Assembly: GCA_023653785.1 (NCBI GenBank)
Contig: JAMKCH010005362.1
Span: 1-64,000 of the forward strand
From: Ophioderma brevispina
Taxonomy: Eukaryota > Echinodermata > Ophiuroidea > Amphilepidida > Ophiodermatidae
Direction of reading: 5' to 3'
DNA length: 64,000 bases
Position 1 is the stretch's first letter; each line of letters starts with the position of its first letter. Made by a program: the position numbers and the translations under genes. Below are positions 10,441 to 21,200 of the stretch, one piece after another. The notes below the pieces were generated by a model. It had not been told where the DNA came from and searched no databases. It saw nothing but the letters and a program-made list of their open reading frames with translations.

Positions 10441-11751
10441 CCTAAATATTGTGTCATATGACAAAGTCCTAATTGGCTTTTTGGTAGGGTTTGATCAAGT
10501 CTTTACAAGGATAAAGCATTAGTTTTGAGATTTGAGCTAATTCTAGATTTTTTTGGATGGTTACACGTTGGTGACCCCTGTGGACCCCATCGTAACCTGT
10601 GACACCAATCGTGGTCATGTCAAAAGTTCGTGGGCATATGGACTTTGTTATTGTCACTAGTTGTGGTCAATATGACATGTGGATGTCTTGAGAATTAGTG
10701 TTGACAAAAGAAAGAAAAAAAGAAGAACGAGAGAAAAAAGAAACCGTACAAAAAGAAAGACAGTCGAGGAAACCGTACAGAAGAAAAACACAGTCGAGTT
10801 CCGCGACTGTGTAAAAATTCAAATTGTTTTTGTTATGCTGTCTGAAAATTTATGTGGCCAAAATCGTGTTTTTTTTATTTTTTAGATTTTTCTCAATACG
10901 GAAAGTTTTACATTAATCTGGTGCCATCATCGGGTTCATAGTCCAATTTTCTGTCTAGGAAAATGGATACGTTACATACAATAATCACATATTTGCAAGG
11001 TACAAACGAAATAGATATCGGAAAACTCAAGGTTCAACACTTGCCCGTTTTTAAAGTTTCCAGCCATGAAGAGGATGTACATTGACAGCTCAAGAAAAAA
11101 AAAAAAAAAAAACACAAATGTGAGTGACTTTATGGCTTGTAGGTTTGTCTGAAGTGCTCATGGTAGAAAGAAAGTGTATGACCCCTGCTACATGGGAATA
11201 GGAAAAATGTGAGGAACACTCAAATGAGTTGCTACAGGCAAAAACTAAATGAGAATAGTGCTCAAATTCTTGAGCAGGTCAGTTTGTGATCAATCTTGTA
11301 GCTGCAACTTTAAAAAAAAGCGAATGAAAGTGCTTGGAAAAATCTCGAAAAAGCCCCCACGCTAAGTTTTGCACCCTAAAACGTCACTTTTTAAGAAAAA
11401 CCCAATCTCCAATTTCCATGAAGCTGACCACAATCAGGTATCTTGCAGCTATTTACATATATTTAAACAACCAAATGCTTGCAAAATGCGCTGAAAAAGA
11501 AATTAGAGGGGTTGCTGCTCAAATCCACTCCCACCACAAAACTTACAGAAGAGGGCGCTGCACACTTTTTCTTGGACCGAGGCAAAAAAATGTTGTCATT
11601 TACGTTGAGATAGATATAATAGAATTAAAAAAAAAAACAGCCCCCTAATGATGAAAAGCAAAAATGAACCCCCCATTATAGCCCACTCCTACTTGTACTA
11701 TAATCCACTTAAAAAACCTTTTGCTCTCAATGTATTTTTGTATGCTGACAG
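10441..11751. other. Upstream region of FoxM; no coding feature recognised
   Basis: A short purine-rich tandem stretch (GTCGAGGAAACCGTACA-like) lies at 10710-10800 and a poly-A run near 11096. The last 50 bases form a pyrimidine-rich tract ending TATGCTGACAG, the acceptor in front of the FoxM start codon. No upstream coding exon was recognised. Confidence 0.4.
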
Positions 11752-12217
11752 ATGGAGAGCCCAGAAGTTTCATCCATCCTGAGTTCTTCAATGTTGCATA
11801 CTACAACATGGAGTCCAAGGCATGCTCCGGGTAAGGGGAGTAAGTTTGGAAATGCAAAGCAGAAGCGACCAAGTGGTGCAGAGCTAGACTTCAAGTCACC
11901 TCCTAAGAAAAGACGGCACATAAATGAGGTAATCATCTTGAGAAATCCTCGTCGCAAAAGCAAGTCCTCTCCGGCAAGCACGGGCAGAGATCTAAAACAA
12001 GCAATCAGTGGCGGAGTAGCTGACAGCAAAAGTAAAATGCCAACTCTACTAGAAGACTTGGAGCAAAGCGCTACAGTTAAGACGTCCCAGAGTTCTGAGT
12101 CTTCACAAGGTCTGGGCTTCGGGATAAAACAAGAACAGAAGTCCGACACAGATGGCCAAAATGTCACCAGGGAAAAATTTGGCAGTGCTTCCAAGCAACA
12201 AAAACATCCTGCAAAAA
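11752..12217 (+). CDS. foxm1: foxm coding exon 1 (N-terminal regulatory region)
   Basis: 155 codons plus one base. The ATG is the first codon after a strong acceptor (TTTGTATGCTGACAG), and the exon ends at GCAAAAA|GTGAGT in phase 1. The protein is Ser/Lys-rich with a basic SPPKKRRH cluster (about residues 49-56) that looks like a nuclear localisation signal, a second basic patch NPRRKSK (about 65-71), and IKQE near residue 125, which fits a SUMOylation consensus. Human FOXM1 has a similar IKQE, but after the SLSNI motif rather than before it. The N-terminus is otherwise poorly conserved. The opposite strand has a 155-codon open frame that is only a shadow of this exon. Confidence 0.85.
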
Positions 12218-15200
12218 GTGAGTTTTGTGTTCAAATTGTTTGTTCCAAAGTAAAAATAGTGATGGGGTTATGCTATTAAAGGTGCATTTCGTGATTTCAG
12301 CACCTTCTGTTTTATTCATTGATCACTGGATATGCTTGAGAAAAGTTTATTCCCAAAATTTGAGCTGATCCTGATCTTGCGGTTTTGTGTTATCAGCAAT
12401 TGCTCGTTTCCCACAGTCCCATAGGCTGCACTGTAATTTCTGTCCGTTTATGGACAGAAAATACAAAATTCGAATTTCTTACAGATGCGACCGAATTTGC
12501 ACGTAAGATTGGCACACATGGATTACTAAGGTTATAACGGTTCAGATGTAAAAATCTCAACATCTTTTAGACGTCGGGGGTACGAGGCTGTGGATCACGA
12601 AATCCCACTTTAATTTAGTGAGTGATAGAGACAAACCCAACTCTCCTTGGGTGCAAAGTTGCAGAGATTATCTTGCACCTTATCACAGAAAGTACTATTA
12701 ATCTAGGGATTGTGTACAATTTCTCGGTTGCTCTGGATGCTTATTCCTCTATTTATTTTCTTTGTGGTAAAACCATTTGATGTGGTTGCAACGGTGTCTC
12801 CCCTTTTAGATCTCCTTTCTTGTCTTCCTTTAACCCTAACTCCCCAGCTTGGCATATGAGCATCTTATTGCCATTGGGATATTTACCCCCTAGCAATTAA
12901 TTAAAGCATTATCATCCAACCGGCAGGCATCAGCAATGGGTCTCCCAAGGGTTAAATGTCTGACTGGCAATAATCAGCAATCCATTCTCAGTGATCTCTT
13001 GAGGGGATGATGACCGGTCAGCAGTACATGTAAGGTAAAAAGAGTATGTTTGCTTAACGCGACCTACCCTAGAAAAACCTGCCGACTCAAAAATGTTACA
13101 CACATTAGCTAAAAATTTTCAAAAATTCAGTCAGGTTTCCTTTTACTAGGGCCTGCTACTGGTATCCTGGTAACGAGTACTACCTGTCCCAGGGCAGAGT
13201 TGTCGACAGCTAAACCGTCTCCCCCATCGATTTTCTAAGGAAATCCGATGAGGAGGGGTAGCTGGTTACCCTGGTAGAATGAAAAAGAAGATTACCTACA
13301 AGGGCGTCAGCTCTGGAGAGCTTAGCGGCCATCCAGCACATGCTGCTTGTATGGTGGGCATAGTTGCCCAAAGGCTAGGCCCACCGCCGAAAAACTGTGG
13401 ATTGGCATCAGGAAGGGCATCCGGTCAGTTATCTTTTGCTCCAATAAATCCTCACACAGCAGTATTGCTGAGTGTGAGGTGTATCCGGCCACTCCCGTTG
13501 ACCGTCATTCATCAGCTGCGTAAAATGTGCGATCTCTCTGGGTGAATGTCTGACTGGCATTTATGGGTCTCTCAAGGGGGTAAGTGTCCAATCAGCAGTT
13601 AGCAGCAGCAACTTCATTTCCACACTTAAACATCATCATAATGGATTTGGTTTTAGCGAAAGCTGTGAACTTTCCTCATTACCCCAACAAAATTTCAGGA
13701 CCGAGAAATGTTTCCTTCAATGATGAAATGGTAAAAAATGTCCCCAAATGTGGTTGACCGCACTAGCTGACACACCAGAGGGTGTTTGGAGTCAATCCCA
13801 CAATGCACTAGTTTTGGGAATTTTCACCACAATAGGGTCATGTGATCCCATTAAAAATCCTATTCTTAACGCATAAAACCCTGACTTTAACGCTTGTTTT
13901 AGCTCACAAAGCGTTAGTACTTTAGCATGATTATGAAATATCTTGTGGTTCTTAAACTTTTAAAAACTTTTTATCCCTAAGTACTAACATGTGTTTAGTA
14001 CAGTACAGTATAGAAACATTGCAATGCATCATGGGATTGATTCAAAACACCCTCTGCTGACATGCTATCCTGTAGGCTAATTATGTACACAATTTTTGGC
14101 TTCTCTATCCAAGCAGCTAGACCAATTTAATTCAATTAAAAATTTGTAATCACATTTTTTTCCCCAAACGTTTTCAGGAAAAGCGGGTGATGACAGTTTA
14201 ACCAATATAACCTGGTTACGTAAGATGGCGGCACCAGACTTAGATCCACAAAACTTACAGCCCTCCAAGGTGAGTAGGCAGACAGGGTAACATAAATGAG
14301 ATTTGGCATTCCTATGATTGGCTAAAGTCGGCCGTAAAAAGAAACGATGGCTTTGTCGTCTTCCACAATTGGATTAATTGCTTGGTCAGCGATCAAGTCG
14401 ATACTGAAAACGAGGAGGGTCGGTGTTGTACTGTACAGCTGGAATATGTGTATCGCATTCTTTTCCGAGTCTGAGAATATCGATTAGTCTGAGCCACAAT
14501 TCCTTTAACGCGTAGTCCACTCGTCATGCCACTTCCGGGGCCCAGTGCTATGCAAATTATACACTGATCGCGCACGATTGAGCCACTCAGCATCGGCGAT
14601 TGTTGTCAAGGAGCACTAGCACCGAATCACCGGCCAGTGCGTGTTACACTAGCGGAACGCACTTACACGCTTAAAACACGCTTATTTTGTAAAAGGAATG
14701 GTGGCTTCTACTTTAATATTATGGATCCACTCGGAATGTGACCATGGATGTGTGATGTTCATGATGGGACTGTCCAAGTCACTACAAGCTTGTTGAATTT
14801 GGCTGTTCTATTGCAAGAAAAACACTGCAAACCAGTTAACCACAAAATTATTTGTCTTGATTTTATCCATGAAAAACATTGTAAGGAGTATTTACCATAT
14901 TCATAGAGAGCTCACATGCTTTGTCATACTAGAAACATGTTTTTGTTGCTAACAGTATAATTGATCAAGTTCACATGCAAAGCCAATGTACTATAGGAAA
15001 AGGCCTATTTCATTACATTACCATACTCTACACTATTAAAGTTGGAAGGTCCATGGTCCAATCGCTAAGGTCCGTATGCACAAAAAGTTCGACCAGGTTT
15101 AAAGTTAGACCTGGTTTAAGTCAAAATTAGTTTTGACCCAAATTGATAGTTATTCACACTTTCTTCGTAAAGTAACTAGCAAATTTGAATGATTTAAATG

Positions 15201-18200
15201 CAAATTTCCAAATAAATACAAAATACCTCGTGTTAGTGCAACGGAAAATATCTTTTCTGGTGGGACAAAATTAAACTTAGACCGGGTCTAAAGTTAGACC
15301 TGGTCTAACTCTTTCGTGCATACGGACCTAAAAGCCTCATCCCCAGAACCTCAGATTTTTACCAGAAGTGGTCAAAATTTTGGTATCTAAAGAAAGCTAC
15401 TATTTTTCTCATTTACCCTGTGAAATCTTAGGGCTAAAGGATGTTTGGTTGGGAAGTTATGAGCGAAAATGTCCCATTTTGGTCGACCATATATTTTACA
15501 CAGTACTCTTGTAATCATGTTTTTTAGCTCTCACAAAAAACGGATTGAAATATCGGCACAAAACTTTGCAGATGGGATTTTGGAGTGGAGGTCATTTTAT
15601 TAAGATGAAAACTTTATATACTTAAAGACACTATCAGTGATTTACCCGAAAGAGTCAAAATATTTGAAATTTGCAGGAATAAAATGCAAAAATTGAAGGA
15701 TAAGTATGAATAATTCCCTCATAAGTTACTTTTAAAGTGAAGAATTTCTTTAAAAAGGAAGAAAACAACAGTGCTGAAAGATATGACTCTCCATCATTAC
15801 GTGTTGTAGTAAGTTGTCCGTTCTGACGTAATGACTAAAATATCCATTTTTGTGCTTATTAGGTTAATGCTTCTGGTCTTATCATTGGCAGGTATGTTAG
15901 GGTATCCCTAACTTGTTACAGACAATTAAAATCTGATTTTTGGATGATTTTTTTTTCGATTTTATGATTTAGCCAAATCACTGATAGTTCCTTTAAATCG
16001 GTCATCCCCCCTTTTAAAACCCACAGCAAATTGGCCTCAATTAACAACTGTAGAAGTTAAAAGTTGGTACTGTATTGGCCTTTCTTCACTGAAGTCGAAC
16101 GAATGGACATTGAAGCATTGAATGATGTCGTGATAGGGTAACAAGCTGCTAGAACAGGGGGTTCTCAAATATATTTGCCCGCATGGCCAGGCCAGGGGGG
16201 GCCGTATACCCTTCAAATATTTATGCTCGCGGGCCGGATGCACCCTCTTTTGCTATATGTTTTGCTGTTATATTTCAAAACTGTTCAACGGCCCAACCAC
16301 CAAAGCTTCGGGGGCCGATCTTGGCCCGCGGGCCGCCTGTTTTTAGAACCCTGAGCTAGAACAAAAAGACACGTACGTAAACAATGCATTGGAACCGGCA
16401 AATGCACGCAACCCTGCCTAAGTTTCTTCAAATTTCATTGCGATTATTTCACATTGTCCATCACTTATAAGATTATGTAGAACGATAAAGCAAAATATTG
16501 TACAAGATACAAAGGAAGGTAGACTGGAGTTCTTTTGAGAATTTGACAGTGGTATTGCCGTGACTCTGCAAATATTTGATAAACTGTCTGTAATGCAATT
16601 TCAATTTTTTGGTCAGAAGATTTAACATTACTTCTGCTGTGTCTGCTCGGTCACACTTATTAAAGGGGCGTGTTTCCGATCCGTCTTTGGGACCCCCCTG
16701 AATTTCCCTGGAAGTAGTATCCATTTTATATCAGATGAAAGGCGTATTTTTCTCATTGTCTCATTGTCTTCCTGAACTTTGAGCCCTCGAATCCATTTCA
16801 TGTCCCAAGATATACCAAAAAACCGCCGTTTTAGTGGTTTAACCACTTTATTAGCAAGTATTGAATAGAGCTTTGCGAACTGTCATTATTGCGTCTACCA
16901 ATCAAACGCAAGTTTGGTTTTCCCACTGTCCTTGATGGGGTGTATGTGCAAGTGCCAGGCTCTCATATCAAGTCGAAAACACAATACACATAAATCGGAA
17001 CAACACCTTTAATTAACCAGTAGGCCAATTTTCAACTCAATATTCCAATTGCCTTTTCTCTTATTTCAGAAGTCCGATTCTCGGCACGACAGACCACCAT
17101 ATCGGACAGTACTCTCATCCAGTGTTGCCCTGTCACAGCCCTCGTCTGGTCGGATGACACTGCGTGAAATCTACCAATGGATTGAGGTGCACTTTCCATA
17201 CTTCAGGACTGCTAAATTGGGATGGCGAGTAAGTTGAATACAGGGCAGAGACTTCCTGCTCAATTACTTTGCATAGACTGTAAATATATTTAAAAAACTT
17301 TGTTTCACTTGAAGTAATGAAGTCAGTTTAATACAAGTTTAAAGGTGCTTGTTCCGATCGTCTTTGGCTTTTAGCTTTCAAATCCATTTCTTTCTCAAGA
17401 TACAGATCAAAAACTAGCATTTTAGTGGTTAACCATCAATATTAGCTGACAGTAGTGAATAGGGCATTGCACTATGCATTATCGCGTCTAGCATCAAAAC
17501 TGCAAGTTTGTTTCCCATGGTACTTGATCGTCAGTGTGTACAGGTGTCAGGCTCTCATAAATCAAGTTGAGAACACGATAGACAAAAATCAGAACAAGCA
17601 CCTGTAATTGCTTGACATCCATGCTTGATATTTTTGTTCACACAACTGACCGCACAGCAACAAAACTGTTTTGATCAGAAACCAAAAAACTGGGCATTAA
17701 CCAGCATATGCACCCGCAAATGTCCATCAAGATTATTTCATACTAAAATCATAGCCATATCTCAGGGTTTCATCGGGGGATGCCCTTTTGGGCAAAATTT
17801 GCATGACACACTCATCAGACTGAAAGTCCCTGTCTCTTGAAACAAAATTATCTTCCCCACCCCATTCAGGATTTGACCAGGGTGATGTGACTGCGTGTTA
17901 GGTTTGCACCTTAGAAATGTACGTGCCGACCTTCGAATTGCAGCATTTATGCACGCAGGCTTTTTATTAAGTCAACACGGACCACAACTTTGGAACAAAA
18001 AGTTGGCACACTTTTTCTTACCGTACGGTGAAAGAGTCCCCCTATCCCTGGTACAAAGTTGAAACCTGATATTGTGTAACTGTGCACGGGCCAATAAAAA
18101 GGGTAAATTATCTCAACATTTTAAAAAATGGCGTTTCGATATACAGTAAGCTTATACATGTATTCAAGTAAGACTTGATCTTTATACCTTTGACTTTGTT

Positions 18201-21200
18201 TATTATTTAATCTTATTTAATCTTCTGTTTAAGTAATACTGCTGCTGCAACTATGTAATTTCTTGATTGTGATTTTTTTTTTTTTTTGCAAATGATAATA
18301 AAGATATGAAGGAAAAAAAAAGTTCAATTCATACCCTAAAAAATGTTCAAATTATGCAAATGTAAAAGAGCAAATTTTCACAAGGTGTGCCAACTACTTT
18401 TGTCCAAGATTGTAGGAGCTGCTTTTTCAGGACCAGGAGTCATTTAATATTATTCAAATGCTAAAAAAACACTAATGCACTAATTTTCATAACTTTTTCA
18501 TTCTGCTTCTTTCACCAAAAACCCAGGCACCATAGTAGGAAAAGGACCAGTGCCTGGGTTCAATTTTTCTGTCCCACTGGGCGCAAAAAGTTGGGACCAT
18601 AGAATAAAAATCACCCGGCACCCAGCTAATGAAAAGCCTGTACGTGTACGCAAACAAATAAAGGTGGCACCATCAAACTGATAGAGGGAATGCAGATTTG
18701 CATCATGGCGCCACCTTCTAACTTGAGAACAAACACTGTATACTGATTTGAGTACATGTTCTTAGCTGTAGGTGCTACAACAATAATGGCTCAAAGGGTA
18801 CCCCAGGGTTAGAGCTAAGCATACAAGAGTACACATGGATCAAATAAAAGACCATATTTTTCTTATTGTCATCCTGAAATTTGATCATTCAAATCCATTT
18901 CTTTTCGATGATAGTGGTTAGCCATCATTGGCGAATAGGGCAATGCAATATGTATAATCACTTCTACCATCAAACCACAACTTTGTTTCCCATTTAATGT
19001 TTGGGAGAGTGTTTGCTAGTATCAAGTAGGGAACATGATACACTTAAATTTGAAAATGATTTTACTCTGTATATCGTCTTCTGTTTTTTAGAATTCCATT
19101 CGGCACAACCTTTCCTTACACAAGATCTTCGTCCGTGAGCCCCCTGTCAGTCATGGCCAACCAGCATTTTGGACCCTGCAACCTGGTACAGTTGTACGGC
19201 TACCTGAAAAGACCATGTTTGTGGCTCGTAATAAGTCTGGACATCGATCTTCGGCTGCTACAAATGCCAGGCACCAAGCACACAGAACCAAGTCTAGCCA
19301 ATCAAAGGGATCAACATATGCTCACAGCACAGAAAAAGGCAAGAAAATTAGGAATTCTGTATTTCTGAATTGTGACAGAAATTTGCAGAACGGTGGTTTT
19401 CATTCATAATCTGAAAATAATTACAGATTTTGAATCCGACATACCATTTTAATGCGAGTAATTTTTTGTGTATTACAATAGCCCATATAGTACTATACAA
19501 AGTATTTTATGGTTACCGTAAACAAACCATATTTTAGTCTGCAGCATTATAATGGGAAAGAAGTCAAAATATTTTTCAGATGAGAAAAATGTAAGCTTTC
19601 TAAAAAATTTCTAATGGTACCAAAATCTCATGTTTGATGGTGTGAAAGGTGGGGTCGAGGCTGAGGATCGGGTAATGCCCCTTTAAATGTGGGTGACCCG
19701 ATCACAACCTCATCCCCACCACTTTACACAAATGGACCGATTCAACAAGTTTACAATAGACGATTTGCACAATTCCCATAATGCATCTCGTATTGTGCCA
19801 TTTCCATCCGGGAACTTGTCCCAGAGTTCATGTTTACAAAAAATTCTGTTGTTCGTTCACGTCGCCGGACAGTGCCTAAACTACAATACAAAGTACGTTT
19901 TCATGTGAAGTTAATCTTACAGGAATGTAGAAGAATATCATAGGAACAAAAAACAAGCGAGGCACTGATGTTGAAATTTACAACAAAAGGTGGCATTTTC
20001 GATCGTAACCGTGCCTTAATTAGCGAGCTTTCGATTTGGACGACAGACGGTTCTGCAACGGTCAACTTGGCACCTTGAGTAATCTGCTCTTGCTCAGATG
20101 ACCTGGACGCATGTGCAGATAACATGACACGTCAATTTCACCGTCGCGGAATCACCCGTTGTCAAAATCTAAAGCTCACTACTGTGACCTGCCGGACGAA
20201 TACAGTTTAACTGTGCAACGTCACGGATAGTATAAGTTTTCTAGTATTGATATTACGCTCTTAACCGTATGTTTTTAGCTGACTTGAGACTGGGAAAAGT
20301 TCCCGGATGGAAATGGGCACAATATGAGATGCATTATGGGGATCGTGCAAATCGTCTATCGGACGTTTTGGGTAATATGCTTCAACATTATAGGAAAAAT
20401 CGAACCGTGATAATGCAGAGTCAACATGCTGCACCAAAAGCTTCCAAAACACTTGGTTTCATACAGAGACACTTTCACCATGCATCTACAAAAAATCGGG
20501 GCAAAAACTTTACAATACCCTAGTGAGACCACACCTGGAATATGGTAGAGCTGCAATGGGATCCATATTAGGGCAAAAATTCCAAATATTTTGGAAAGTT
20601 TAGAGCAACTCAGCATGCCTTACAAAAAAATAAAACTTAGGCTTGTACACAGTACACTTTGCTTGATTACTCTCACAAGGAGTTGGGCTTTCTAAAGCAG
20701 TATGTGTAAGAACATTGGACATGTGACAAAAATAAATGCTTATTAAAATCCAGTTTATTCTGAATAACCTATTTCAATTGTTTGTTTCTTTTTTCAGATG
20801 ATAAGAAAAGAAAGGAACCATATATACTACCAAGAGTGACCCAACCTTTGGCCTTGGTACCAGTTCCGATCTTTGTTAGCACAGAGGCAGGTACTAGACT
20901 GGTCACTTCTCCCGCAACTGGTGAACCCATCCTGTCACCAATCCCCATCAATCTCTTGCCAGAGGCACAATTGCAAAGTATGTTCCCATCTTGTCAAGAA
21001 CGAACAGGTCAGAAGAAAATGGTGAAGATAGCTCCAAAGCCTAGCGTCACTCATGAGACAAGCATGAACAGCAGCGTGACACAACAGCAAACCAACTTCC
21101 CCAATGCAACCGTCTCAAGTTTAAGTATGCTTCGAGATTCTGGCATAGGTACAGATGGGGAAGGAACCTTCTGTGAGAGTCGTACTGCTTCAAGTTCTCA

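Larger units (their letters stand above)
15040..16013. mobile_element. TTAA-target MITE, family 3, carrying two nested insertions (foxm intron 2)
   Basis: TTAA (15036-15039) then AGTTGGAAGGTCCATGGTCC; the far end is GGTCATCCCCCCT then TTAA (16014-16017). Removing the nested elements at 15069-15328 and 15626-15992 leaves about 340 bp that aligns, in reverse complement, with the uninterrupted copy at 44532-44879. Confidence 0.85.

Noticed and set aside
11727..12194. 155-codon minus-strand open frame
   Set aside because: Antisense shadow of foxm exon 1; no motif, and the + strand exon is well supported.
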